A DNA stretch of 64,000 nt from Betaproteobacteria bacterium (GTDB lineage: Bacteria; Pseudomonadota; Gammaproteobacteria; Burkholderiales; SG8-41). Shown here in pieces: positions 30,810 through 40,871 of the stretch (the first letter of the stretch is position 1; every line of letters starts with the position of its first letter). A program made the position numbers and the translations under genes. The stretch covers positions 128,289-192,288 of the forward strand of contig VGID01000001.1 of assembly GCA_016868035.1 (NCBI GenBank), given 5' to 3'. The notes under the pieces are model-generated. The model was not told the origin of the DNA, searched no databases, and saw only the letters and a program-made list of their open reading frames with translations.

Positions 30810-31081
30810 GCACGGTTCCGGACACGATCGCGCTCGCGCCGACGATCACGTGCCCCGTTCTGTGCATCCGCGGCGACCAGGAGGATCCGCAGCGCTATCC
30901 CGCCGAGGAATTCCAGCGCCACGCCGGCGGGCACTGCACCGTGGAAGTCGTGCCGGATTGCGATCACTTCTACAACGGACGCGAGCAGACGATCCAGCGG
31001 CTCGTGTGCTCGTGGCTCGCGCGCACGATCCCGTCGCGCAGCCGGCCGCAGCCGGCCACGCCCGCGACCGCCAACCGGTAA
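30810..31081 (+). pseudogene. Possible remnant of an alpha/beta-hydrolase C-terminus
   Basis: ITCPVLCIRGDQEDPQRYPAEEFQRHAGGHCTVEVVPDCDHFYNGREQTIQRLVCSWLAR without an N-terminal catalytic domain. Confidence 0.45.
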
Positions 31082-31105
31082 GGTTCTCCGGCCCCCGGCG
31101 GTCTT

Positions 31106-31144
31106 GGCACGCGGCGGCCGGCAAAAGCCGCGTGTGCCTTTTTT
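31106..31144 (+). terminator. Rho-independent-type terminator
   Basis: GGCACGCGGC ... GCCGCGTGTGCC followed by TTTTTT. Confidence 0.7.
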
Positions 31145-31444
31145 CACAGTTGACGAAAACGCCGTTCCCCCTGGTACGGCGCTCGCCGGTCTATGGCAGC
31201 GCAGCATCGGTGCGCGCGTGCCGGATTTTGATCCACGTCAACATGTTGCGCTCGCGGCGCGCGCATGCTGTGATTTTTGAGGCGAGCGCGCATTCCGCCG
31301 GACGGGATACGGATTCGGGAGCCGGGAACGAAATAGCGAATCCCGGCGCCCGCTTCCCGTCGAGAGCGCTGGATGGCGTTCTACAATCCGATTGCACGCG
31401 GGGTGCCCCCGCACGCTGGCGCGAGCAACCGAAAGGAGGATTGT

Positions 31445-32992
31445 ATGCGCAGGAGTGCGACACGGGTATTGTTCGTGACTCCCGAGCTCGCGCCGTGGGC
31501 CCGGGTCGGCGGCCTCGGCGAAGTGTCGAACGACCTTCCGCGCGCGCTCGCCGCCGCGGGCGTGGACGTGCGCATCCTGGTGCCCGCGTACCCGGCGCTC
31601 ATCGAAGCCCATCCCGACGCAACGTGCGTGGCGGAGGTTCCCGCGCTTGGCGCCCTCGCCCCGGCGCGCCTGCTTGAGGCGCGCGGCGCGGTACCGATCT
31701 ACCTCCTCGATTGCGCGGCCTGCTACGCGCGCGCCGGCGTCTACCAGTCACCCGATGGCGCGGACTGGCCGGACAACCACCTGCGCTACGGACTGCTCTC
31801 GCGCGTCGCCGCGCTGCTCGGCAGCACCGAAACGCCGCTCGCCTGGCATCCCCAAATCGTCCATTGCCACGACTGGCAGACGGGGCTGACTCCCGCGTAT
31901 CTGGCGCACACGATGAATGCCAGCGCAGCGACCGTGATGACGCTGCACAACCTCGCCTACCAGGGAAACTTTCCGCAACACGTGCTCGACGAGCTCGGGC
32001 TCCCGCAAGCGGCGTTCTCCATCGAGGGGCTCGAGTATTACGGCACCGTGTCGTTTCTCAAGGCCGGGATCAGCTACGCGACCCTGCTCACCACCGTGAG
32101 CAGGGGCTACGCGCGGGAGATCCAGGGGCCGGAGCTTGGTTTCGGCATGGACGAGCTGATCCGCCAGCGAGCCTCCGACCTCACGGGGATCTCGAACGGC
32201 ATCGATCCCGAAACATGGGATCCCGCGCGCGACCCGCACCTCGCGCAGAACTATGGCAGCCGTGTCGAGGGCAAGCTCGAGAACAAGCTCGCGCTGCAGC
32301 GCGAGCTCGGGCTGGCGCAGGACGCGGAAGCGCCGCTGTTCGGCATGGTGGCCCGCCTCGCCTGGCACAAGGGCATAGACGTGATGATCGAGGCCGCGCC
32401 CGCGATCGTGGCGATGGGCGCGCAGATCGCCGTTCTCGGCGAGGGCAGCCGCGAAATCGGCGAAGCACTGTGCGCGCTGGCGCAGCGGCATCCCGCAGCG
32501 GTCGCGGTCCGCGTGGGCTACGAAGAAAGGCTCGGCCACCTCGTGACCGCCGGCGCGGACGCCTTCCTGCTGCCCTCGCGCTACGAGCCCTGCGGGCTCA
32601 CCCAGCTCCACTGCATGCGCTACGGCACCCTGCCGGTCGCGCACCGCACCGGCGGGCTCGGCGACTCGATCGTGGACGCTACGGAAGACAATGTGCGCGC
32701 CCGCCGTGCAACCGGCTTCACCTTCGCGCCGCTCACGCCGGAAACCCTGATCGCGGCGGCCGAACGCGCGGTGAACACCTATCGCGCGCGCGAGATGTGG
32801 CGCGTGCTGCAGGCAGCGGCCATGCTGCGCGATTCGAGCTGGAGGCTGGCTGTTCCCGCCTATCTCGCCGTCTATCGCGAGGCGATTGTGCGCAAGTACC
32901 CGCGCCGCGCCGAAAGAGCCGCCCACGTCCATTTGCCAGCGGCCGCGCGGGCGGCGAAGCCCGCGGAGAAGAGGCGGCGGATCCGGACGTAG
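31445..32992 (+). CDS. glgA: Glycogen synthase
   Basis: VLFVTPELAPWARVGGLGEVSNDLPRAL; HCHDWQTGLTPAYL; PSRYEPCGLTQLHCMRYGTLPVAHRTGGL. Confidence 0.94.
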   Translation: MRRSATRVLFVTPELAPWARVGGLGEVSNDLPRALAAAGVDVRILVPAYPALIEAHPDATCVAEVPALGALAPARLLEARGAVPIYLLDCAACYARAGVYQSPDGADWPDNHLRYGLLSRVAALLGSTETPLAWHPQIVHCHDWQTGLTPAYLAHTMNASAATVMTLHNLAYQGNFPQHVLDELGLPQAAFSIEGLEYYGTVSFLKAGISYATLLTTVSRGYAREIQGPELGFGMDELIRQRASDLTGISNGIDPETWDPARDPHLAQNYGSRVEGKLENKLALQRELGLAQDAEAPLFGMVARLAWHKGIDVMIEAAPAIVAMGAQIAVLGEGSREIGEALCALAQRHPAAVAVRVGYEERLGHLVTAGADAFLLPSRYEPCGLTQLHCMRYGTLPVAHRTGGLGDSIVDATEDNVRARRATGFTFAPLTPETLIAAAERAVNTYRAREMWRVLQAAAMLRDSSWRLAVPAYLAVYREAIVRKYPRRAERAAHVHLPAAARAAKPAEKRRRIRT

Positions 32993-33053
32993 GGCACGCG
33001 CCTCGCGCGCAGCGCGGTGTGCCCGCGCCCGCCCGGTTTCGCGCCGCAGGCGC

Positions 33054-34037
33054 CTACTCGGGCCGGATGCCGGCCGCTTTCACGACTTTCGCCCATTTCG
33101 CCATCTCGCGCTGGATGAGCTGGGCGAAGTCCTGCGGCGAGCCGGGCGCCGGATTCATGCCGATCTTCGCGAAGCGCGCGCGGGTCTCCGGCTCGCCCAG
33201 CACACGCATGAGCTCCGCGTTCAGGCGGGTCACGATCGCGCGCGGCGTCTTGCCCGGAGCGAGCAGCCCGTACCAGCCGTTCACCTCGTAGTCGGGATAC
33301 CCCGATTCCTTGAACGTCGGCACATCCGGCATGGCGGGCGAGCGATTCACGGTGGTCACGGCGACGGCGCGCAGCTTGCCGCTCTGCACGTGCGGCCCGA
33401 GCGTCGAGATCGAGCCGAAGAACATCGATACCCTGCCGGCGAGCAGGTCGGGCAACACGGCGGCTCCGCCCTTGTACGGGACCTGCTGCATGTCGATCCC
33501 GGCCGCGACCTTGAGCAGTTCGGCGGCAAGGTGCGGCGGGCTGCCCACGCCCACCGAGGCGTAGTTGACCTGCCCCGGCCGTCCCTTCACCCATGCCACA
33601 AACTCGCCGACCGTCTTTGACGGGACGGACGGATGGGTCACCATCAAGTAGGGCCCGCCGACGACGAACCCCACCGGCGCGAAGTCGCGAACGCTGTCGT
33701 AGGGGAGCGTCTTTCTCAGGCTCGGGTTGACCGCAAAACCCGCGGCCACGATCAGCAATGTGTGTCCATCGGGGCCCGACTGCGCCACGATCTCGGAGCC
33801 CACCACCATGTTCGCGCCGGGACGGTTGTCCACCACGAAGGTCTGGCCGAGCCGCTCGGCGAGACGCTCCGAGACGATGCGGCCGACGACGTCGTTGGTG
33901 CCCCCCGGAGCGAACGGGACCACCAGCCGTATCGGCCGGCTGGGAAACTCCGCCGCCGACGCCGCGCCCGGGAAAAGGTGCGCGCCCGCGGCGGCGAGAC
34001 CAGCGGCAAACGTCAGGATCCGTATGGCGGTGCCCAT
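33054..34037 (-). CDS. Bug/TctC-family tripartite tricarboxylate transporter substrate-binding protein
   Basis: FPSRPIRLVVPFAPGGTNDVVGRIV; VDNRPGANMVVGSEIVAQSGPDGHTLL. Confidence 0.92.
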   Translation of the reverse strand: MGTAIRILTFAAGLAAAGAHLFPGAASAAEFPSRPIRLVVPFAPGGTNDVVGRIVSERLAERLGQTFVVDNRPGANMVVGSEIVAQSGPDGHTLLIVAAGFAVNPSLRKTLPYDSVRDFAPVGFVVGGPYLMVTHPSVPSKTVGEFVAWVKGRPGQVNYASVGVGSPPHLAAELLKVAAGIDMQQVPYKGGAAVLPDLLAGRVSMFFGSISTLGPHVQSGKLRAVAVTTVNRSPAMPDVPTFKESGYPDYEVNGWYGLLAPGKTPRAIVTRLNAELMRVLGEPETRARFAKIGMNPAPGSPQDFAQLIQREMAKWAKVVKAAGIRPE

Positions 34038-34161
34038 GGGTTCCTCCTCGGCAGGAATACTCTGGCCGGTGCGGGCGGGCGGGTGCCCGGCGTCGACCCC
34101 TTGGCCGTCAACGATACGGGAAATCGCCGGCGGCTGTCACGCCCGCACGCCACCCGGCGTT

Positions 34162-34923
34162 TCAGCCGCGCGCCTTGGCGAAATACGCCTTCGCGGCGCC
34201 AGCGATCAGGCGCGGCACGTGCGTATAGATGTAGCGCACGCCCTTGCCCAGCACGTCGGTGACGTTGTCCGCCGTCGCCGGCGTTCCGGGTATCCGGCGC
34301 GCGCCCACGATGCGCTCGAAGCTGCGGTTGATCGCCTCCGCGACGGGGGCGGCCTTCGGGTTGCCGGGATGGCCGAGCGACTGCGAGAGATCCGAGGGGC
34401 CGATGAAGTAGACGTCGATGCCCTCGACCTTGAGCAGATCGTCGAGGTTCTCGATCGCCTCGCGCTCCTCGAGCTGGATGGCGATCAGGGTCTGTTCGTT
34501 CGCCGCCCGCACGTAGTCGGCCATGGTCCCGTGGGCGTCGTACGCCGCGGAGCGCGTGCCGGCGGCAAGTCCGCGCCGCCCCATCGGGTGGTACTTCACG
34601 GCCGCGACCACCTCTCGCGCGTCGGCCGCCGTGTTCACGTGCGGCACCTGCACGCCCATCACGCCGCGATCGAGCACCTGCAGGATGTGGTCCGGGCTCT
34701 TCGTCACCGGGCGCGCGATCGCGGTCATGCCGCACGCTTCGGCGGCCATCGCCATCAGCTCCACGCTCTCCAGCGTGAGCGTGCCGTGCTCGCAGTCGAG
34801 CAGCACCCAATCGAACCCGAACGCCCCGAGCATTTCCACGAGCTGCGGCGAGGGAATCATCACGGAGACGCCGAACGCGGGCTCTCCCGCGAGCAGCTTC
34901 GCCTTCATGCGGTTGGTTTTCAT
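34162..34923 (-). CDS. HpcH/HpaI aldolase family protein
   Basis: GVSVMIPSPQLVEMLGAFGFDWVLLDCEHG; GVMGVQVPHVNTA. Confidence 0.9.
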   Translation of the reverse strand: MKTNRMKAKLLAGEPAFGVSVMIPSPQLVEMLGAFGFDWVLLDCEHGTLTLESVELMAMAAEACGMTAIARPVTKSPDHILQVLDRGVMGVQVPHVNTAADAREVVAAVKYHPMGRRGLAAGTRSAAYDAHGTMADYVRAANEQTLIAIQLEEREAIENLDDLLKVEGIDVYFIGPSDLSQSLGHPGNPKAAPVAEAINRSFERIVGARRIPGTPATADNVTDVLGKGVRYIYTHVPRLIAGAAKAYFAKARG

Positions 34924-35846
34924 CGTGCTTTCACCTTTCTGTTTTTAGTGCCGCGCACCGCTTTTCCTCCCGCGCGCAGCCTCTCCTCGAAAGCCTTGAC
35001 TACCTTGTCCATCGAATCGGGCTTCGCTGCGAATGCCTCCTTTAGCCTGAGATCGACCGAGCGCCGGAACAGCGCCTCCGTCGCCCCCGTCATCACCGGC
35101 TCGACGCCGAGCGCCCGCAGCACCCCGCTCACCTGCTCCATCTCGTGGTAGCGTCGCTCGTGGGCGGTCGCGTGGCTCACCACCCAGTTCGCCGCGACCT
35201 TCTCGAAGGAGTTCGCCGAGAAGAGCTCGGTCGCCTCGCGCCAGAGGTCCTCGCGGATCCCGGCGCGCTCCCCCGCCGCGAGAAACTCGAGCAGCAGCGC
35301 CTCCATCCCCTTCGAGAACACGCTGCGCAGCATCTTGAACGTGGAGGCCTTGCCGATCTCCTTGCTGTAGAACCGCACGTTCAGCCCGAACTCTCCGGAA
35401 AGCTCGCGCGCGGCGCGCTCGCCTTCGGCACCGCCGAACAGGATTTCCGTCCTCGCGCCCGTGACTCCCACCGCGCCGAGCACCGCGCCTTCCACGAATG
35501 CGGCGCCCGTGGGACTCACGATGCGCCCGATCTCGATCTTGACCGAAGGCTCGGTTGCGTTGAGGTCCACGTAGGTCTGCCCGGGCGCGAGGTAAGCCGC
35601 GCACTCGCGCGCCGCATCCTTCGCCACCGTCGTGGTCACGGTCGAGAACACGTAGCTCGACCCGGCGATCGCTTCGCGCAGGCCGGAAAACGCGACTGCC
35701 GCCCCGGCTGCGCGCGCGCGCAGCGATTCCGCGCCGCCATTGCGCTCGAGCAGCACGTCGTACGCCGCAACCTGCGCCCCGCGCGCGGCGAGCGCCGCGG
35801 CGAACGACGCGGCCACTTCGCCGAAACCGATGAAAGCGAAACGCAT
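34920..35846 (-). CDS. 3-hydroxyisobutyrate dehydrogenase-like NAD(P)-dependent oxidoreductase
   Basis: MRFAFIGFGEVAASFAAALAARG; GAVLGAVGVTGARTEILFGG. Confidence 0.85.
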   Translation of the reverse strand: MRFAFIGFGEVAASFAAALAARGAQVAAYDVLLERNGGAESLRARAAGAAVAFSGLREAIAGSSYVFSTVTTTVAKDAARECAAYLAPGQTYVDLNATEPSVKIEIGRIVSPTGAAFVEGAVLGAVGVTGARTEILFGGAEGERAARELSGEFGLNVRFYSKEIGKASTFKMLRSVFSKGMEALLLEFLAAGERAGIREDLWREATELFSANSFEKVAANWVVSHATAHERRYHEMEQVSGVLRALGVEPVMTGATEALFRRSVDLRLKEAFAAKPDSMDKVVKAFEERLRAGGKAVRGTKNRKVKAR

Positions 35847-36140
35847 GGTTGTGATCCCGGGCCCGCCCTCCGTTGCTGTTCGCCACCCGGAACATGCACG
35901 GAAGCGGTATGTCCCCGCATCGGCCCGGTCCGGCGGCGAAGCCTGCGAGGCGCCCGCTATGTTCCAAAAAAAGCCGGTGAATGTTACCACTGCCGCTCGG
36001 AAGCGGGCAACGAACACCGTCGTTTTGCGGCGGCAGCATCGGGGCGCGGCTCGCGCTGAGGTCGCGCTGCCACCACGGCAGCGATTACAATTGCAAACGA
36101 TGCTTGCCGCGCGTCTCCATGCGCGCGCGAGGCCCGACGC

Positions 36141-37376
36141 ATGCCGACCCCGACGAGTGAAATGCAGCCAGACCGACCTGCCGACGCCCTGGCGCGATGG
36201 CGCCGGCGCCTGCTGGTGCTCGTCATCCTCGCCGCCGGCGCCGGCGGATTCGTCGCGCTGCAGGTGCTCAAGCCGCGCCCCGCGGTCAGCCCGCCGGCGA
36301 AGCAGTCCCCGCTGGTGCGCGTGGCAGAAATCGAGGTTCGCGAGGGCGCGCTCACGGTCACCGGACACGGGCTCGTCAAGCCGCGTGCCGAGGTCGCGCT
36401 TGCCGCGGAAGTGTCCGGCCGCGTGACCTTCGTCAGCCGCGAGCTCGTCACCGGCGGGCGCTTTGCGCGCGGCGACGTTCTGGTTCGGCTCGATCCCGAG
36501 CCGTTTCGCGCGGCGCTGGCGCAGGCGCTCGCCGAGCGGCAGTCAGCTCAGGCGAGCCTTGAGCTCGCCGAGCAGCTGCTCAAACGCACCGAGCAGCTGA
36601 TCGCGCAGAACTTCCTCTCGCGCCAGACGCTCGATGAGCGCGTCGCCAGCCGCGACCAGGCGCGTGCGCAGCTCGCCCGCGCCGAGGCGGTGGAGAAGAG
36701 CCGCCGCATCGATCTCGACCGCACCGAGATCCGCGCGCCGTTCAAGGGCCGCGTGTTCTCGGAGAAAGTCGCCCGCGGCGACACCGTGCAGCCCGGCAAG
36801 GAGCTCGCGCGCATTTTCGCCGACGACGCGGTCGAGATTGCCGTGTCGCTCACCGACCGCGAGGTCGCTTTGATCGCCGATCCGTGGCGCGCGCCAAGCG
36901 GCGGAAAACAGCCGGGCGCGGGCGCCACCGTTACTGTCGAGCACGGCGGCGCCCGCTACCGCTGGCCCGCCCGCGTGGATCGCGTCGAAGCGGCCGTGGA
37001 CAGCGCCACCCGCACCTTCAACGTGGTGGTGCGCGTGGACAACCCGGGCGCTCGCGGTGAGCCTCGCGTTTCCAGTGAGGGCGCCGCTGCGCCGCCGCTT
37101 CTGGTGGGCATGTACGCGACCGTCGAGATCACCGGGCGCGATGCCGGCCGTTACGCGCTGGTGCCGCGCCGCGCGCTGCGCGACGGGGGCCGCGTGTGGC
37201 TGCTGGCGGACGGCAACATCGTGGCAATCCGCCCGGTAACGGTGCTCTACGACGCCGGGGATCACGCCGCCGTCACCGGACTCGACGCCGGCTCGCGCGT
37301 CATCGTGAGCGATCTCAAGGTCGTGACCGAGGGCATGCCGGTGCGGGTGCTCGCGGACACCGGCCGCGCGCCGTGA
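36141..37376 (+). CDS. RND efflux periplasmic adaptor (membrane fusion protein)
   Basis: N-terminal TM, biotinyl-lipoyl-like and coiled-coil region, EIRAPFKGRVFSEKVARGDTVQPG. Confidence 0.9.
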   Translation: MPTPTSEMQPDRPADALARWRRRLLVLVILAAGAGGFVALQVLKPRPAVSPPAKQSPLVRVAEIEVREGALTVTGHGLVKPRAEVALAAEVSGRVTFVSRELVTGGRFARGDVLVRLDPEPFRAALAQALAERQSAQASLELAEQLLKRTEQLIAQNFLSRQTLDERVASRDQARAQLARAEAVEKSRRIDLDRTEIRAPFKGRVFSEKVARGDTVQPGKELARIFADDAVEIAVSLTDREVALIADPWRAPSGGKQPGAGATVTVEHGGARYRWPARVDRVEAAVDSATRTFNVVVRVDNPGARGEPRVSSEGAAAPPLLVGMYATVEITGRDAGRYALVPRRALRDGGRVWLLADGNIVAIRPVTVLYDAGDHAAVTGLDAGSRVIVSDLKVVTEGMPVRVLADTGRAP

Positions 37377-40300
37377 GCGGACTCATCGCCTGGATGGCGC
37401 GCCACCCGGTGGCGGCCAATCTGCTGATGCTGTTCATCATCGTCTCGGGGATCACGAGCGCGCTCACGATCCGGCAGGAAGTGTTCCCGGAGATCGAGCT
37501 CCAGGTGATCGAGGCGCGGGTCGCCTATCGCGGCGCGGCCCCCGATGAGATCGAGGAAGCGATCGTCCAGCGCATCGAGGAGCAGATCCAGGGCATCGAT
37601 GGGATCGATCGCATGACCTCGTACGCGGTCGAGGGCGTGGGCGTGGTGCGGGCGGAGCTCGCGCGCAGCGCCTCCGTCTCACGCAAGCTCGACGAGATCA
37701 AGTCCGCTGTCGACCGCATCACCACTTTCCCCGAGCAGGCGGAACGGCCGGAAGTGAGGGAGATCACCAACCGCCAGCGCGTGATCGAGCTGGTCGTCTA
37801 TGGTGACGTCGGCGAGGCGGTGTTGCGCGAGTTCGCTTACCGCATCAAGGACGAGCTCGCGGCGACCCCGGGCATCTCGCTCGTGCAGGTGGCGCGCGTG
37901 CGCGATTACGAAGTGTCGATCGAGGTGCCGAACGACGTGCTGCGCGCCTACGGGCTCACGCTGCAGGACCTGGGCGCGACCGTCGCCCGCTCGAGCCTCG
38001 ATCTGCCGGGCGGCGACATCAAGGCCGCGGGCGAGTCGATCCTGCTGCGCGCCAAGGGGCGCAATTACACCCGCCAGGACTTCGAGAACATCATCGTGGT
38101 CTCGGCCCGCACCGGCGCGCGGGTGCGCCTCGCCGACATCGCGCGCATCGACGACGGCTTCCGCGACCAGGACCTGATCGTGCGCTACAACGGCAAGCCC
38201 GCCGCCATCGTGCAGGTGTTCCGCGTGGGCGAGGAGAAGGTGCTCGACGTGGTGCGCAAGGTGGAGCGCTACATCGAAACGACGCTCACGCCGGGGATGC
38301 CGCCGGGCATTTCCGCCACCATCTGGCGCAACGACGCGACCGAGTTCAAGAGCCGCATGCAGCTCCTCATCAAGAACGGGCTCGTCGGGCTGGTACTCGT
38401 GCTCGCTGCGCTCACGCTGTTTCTCGACCTGCGGCTCGCGTTCTGGGTGTCGGCGGGGATCTTCATCGCCTTCATCGGCACCTTCGGCGTGATGCACGTG
38501 CTCGGCCTGTCGATCAACATGATGTCGCTGTTCGGGTTCATCCTCGCGATCGGGATCGTGGTCGACGACGCAATCGTGACCGGCGAGAATATCTACGCAG
38601 CCGACGAGCGCGGCGTCCCGCCTCTGGAAGCGTCCGTCGGCGGCGCCCAGCGCGTTGCGCTGCCGGTCGCGCTCGCGGTCTCCACCACGGTCGTGGCGTT
38701 CGTTCCGCTCTTGCTGGTGCCCGGCGTCATCGGCAAGTTCCTGTTCCAGATCCCGGCGGTGGTGATCATCGTGCTGGCGATCTCGGTACTGGAGGCGATG
38801 CTCATCCTGCCGCGCCATCTCTCGACGCTGCAGGTGGTCGGGCACCGGCCGCGCACCGCGATCGGCGCGGCACTCGCGCGACTGCGGCTGCGCATCGACG
38901 GAGCCCTCGAGCGCTTCGTCGAGGGCCCGCTCGATCGGGCCCTGCGCTTCGCCACGTTGCGCTACGGCGTCGTCATCGCTGCCGGGGTCACGGCCCTGCT
39001 GCTCACGCTCGGGGTGATCACCGGCGGCTACGTCAAGTTCATCTTCTTCCCGCAGGTGGAAGGCCGCTACGTCACCGCCACGCTCGAGCTCGCACAGGGC
39101 GCCACCGCCGATGCAACGCTCGCCGCGGCGCTCCAGGTCGAGCGCGCGGGGTACGCCGCCGCCGCCAAGCTCAAGGACCCGAGCGGCCGCGATCTGGTGA
39201 GCGCCGTCTACACCGCGGTGGGCGTGCAGGACCGGACCGGACCGGGCGCGATCGGCCTGCTCGATGTTCTCCAGGGCAACAGGGCCTCGATCGTGTTCGA
39301 GCTGCTCGACCCGGAGATCCGCACCATAACGTCGCACGAGTTCGAGCAGCGCTGGCGGGAGGAGACCGGCACGGCGCCGCAGATCGAGAAGCTGACGTTC
39401 GCTTCGAACGTCATCAACCTGGGCTCGGCGGTGCAGGTGGAACTCACCGCGCGCACGCCCGAGGGCCTGGCGCAGGCGGTGCAGGCGGTGAAGGACGACC
39501 TCGCGAGGATCGACGGCGTGTACGACGTGCGCGACGACCGCGATCCGGGCAAGCGCGAAGTGCAGTTCCGGCTGAAGCCGTACGCGCGCAGCCTCGGCGT
39601 GACGCTCGAGAGCCTGTCGCAGCAGGTGCGCGCGGCGTTCTTCGGCGCGGAGGCGGTGCGCGTGCAGCGCGGGCGCGACGAGGTGCGGGTCTACGTGCGC
39701 CTGCCGCGCGCCGAGCGCGATGCGCTTGCCGACCTCGGCCGTTACCGCATCCGCACCCCGGCCGGCGATTTCGTGCCGCTGCACGAGCTCGCGGAGCTCT
39801 CGTTCGGGTACGGTCCGGCAGCAATCGTGCGCCAGGGCGGGCGCCGCGTCACGACCGTGCTGGCCGAAGTGAATTCGGCCGTCACCACCGGACAGCTCGT
39901 CAACGCGCGGCTCGTCTCCGAGGTGTTGCCGCGGCTGCAGGAGGAAGTCCCGGGGCTGCTCTACACCATGGCGGGCGAGCAGCGCGAGCAGGGCCAGGCG
40001 TTGCCGGCGCTCGCGCGCAACTTCGTGCTCGCGATGTTCTGCATGTACGCGTTGCTCGCACTGGCGTTCCGGTCCTACGTCCAGCCCGTCATCGTGCTCG
40101 CCGCGATCCCGTTCGGGCTGGTCGGCGCGACGGTAGGCCACCTGCTGATGGGGCTCAATTTTGGGCTGACCAGCCTGTTCGGCGTGGTCGGCCTCGCCGG
40201 GATCATCGTCAACGGCTCGCTCGTGCTGATCGACTTCATGAATGAGGAGCGCGCGCGCGGCAAGCCGCCGCGCGAGGCCATGGTCGACGCCGCCAAAGGC

Positions 40301-40540
40301 CGGTTTCGCCCCATTCTGCTCACCGCGATCACGACGTTCCTCGGAATCTCGCCGCTGATCGTCGAGCGCAGCATCCAGGCGCAGTTCCTGATTCCGCTTG
40401 CGGTGTCGATCGGCGTCGGCGTTCTGCTCGGCACCGTGCTCCTCATGCTGCTCACGCCGGCGCTCGCCATGTGGGTGGAGGACGTGCAGCTGCGGTGGCG
40501 GCCTCTCCTCGGCAGTGACGGCCCCCCCGGGGTGCGGTAA
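37373..40540 (+). CDS. RND-family efflux transporter permease (GTG start overlapping upstream stop)
   Basis: WMARHPVAANLLMLFIIVSG; VVDDAIVTGENIY; about 1055 aa. Confidence 0.93.
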   Translation: MSGLIAWMARHPVAANLLMLFIIVSGITSALTIRQEVFPEIELQVIEARVAYRGAAPDEIEEAIVQRIEEQIQGIDGIDRMTSYAVEGVGVVRAELARSASVSRKLDEIKSAVDRITTFPEQAERPEVREITNRQRVIELVVYGDVGEAVLREFAYRIKDELAATPGISLVQVARVRDYEVSIEVPNDVLRAYGLTLQDLGATVARSSLDLPGGDIKAAGESILLRAKGRNYTRQDFENIIVVSARTGARVRLADIARIDDGFRDQDLIVRYNGKPAAIVQVFRVGEEKVLDVVRKVERYIETTLTPGMPPGISATIWRNDATEFKSRMQLLIKNGLVGLVLVLAALTLFLDLRLAFWVSAGIFIAFIGTFGVMHVLGLSINMMSLFGFILAIGIVVDDAIVTGENIYAADERGVPPLEASVGGAQRVALPVALAVSTTVVAFVPLLLVPGVIGKFLFQIPAVVIIVLAISVLEAMLILPRHLSTLQVVGHRPRTAIGAALARLRLRIDGALERFVEGPLDRALRFATLRYGVVIAAGVTALLLTLGVITGGYVKFIFFPQVEGRYVTATLELAQGATADATLAAALQVERAGYAAAAKLKDPSGRDLVSAVYTAVGVQDRTGPGAIGLLDVLQGNRASIVFELLDPEIRTITSHEFEQRWREETGTAPQIEKLTFASNVINLGSAVQVELTARTPEGLAQAVQAVKDDLARIDGVYDVRDDRDPGKREVQFRLKPYARSLGVTLESLSQQVRAAFFGAEAVRVQRGRDEVRVYVRLPRAERDALADLGRYRIRTPAGDFVPLHELAELSFGYGPAAIVRQGGRRVTTVLAEVNSAVTTGQLVNARLVSEVLPRLQEEVPGLLYTMAGEQREQGQALPALARNFVLAMFCMYALLALAFRSYVQPVIVLAAIPFGLVGATVGHLLMGLNFGLTSLFGVVGLAGIIVNGSLVLIDFMNEERARGKPPREAMVDAAKGRFRPILLTAITTFLGISPLIVERSIQAQFLIPLAVSIGVGVLLGTVLLMLLTPALAMWVEDVQLRWRPLLGSDGPPGVR

Positions 40541-40871
40541 GCGCAGGACCGGCGCGTATTGCAGCCCGCGGTGGCGGTTCGCGCCCTGCTGCCCGATTCC
40601 CCGCGCGATCCGCGCTCCGGCTGAGCCAGGCATGCGGCGCCCGCGAATACTTCGGTGCGATAACATACGCTTGTGATGCGCCGGCACAAGCATCCCAGTA
40701 TGCAACGATGGTGCGCGCCACTGCGCGCCGCCCCGGGTGAGCGGTGATGGGCCGCCCGGGGGAAAAGCGCCGCGATCGACTCTCTCGTACACCGGGACCC
40801 GCTTTCCCCGCGGCGGCGTTGTCGCGGCGCGGGAATTGCGGGGCGAGGCGCACTGTTCCGGGAACGACGGC

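Noticed and set aside
30810-31081. Functional alpha/beta-hydrolase gene after pcp
   Set aside because: Only a C-terminal segment is present with no catalytic Ser motif; treated as a possible remnant.
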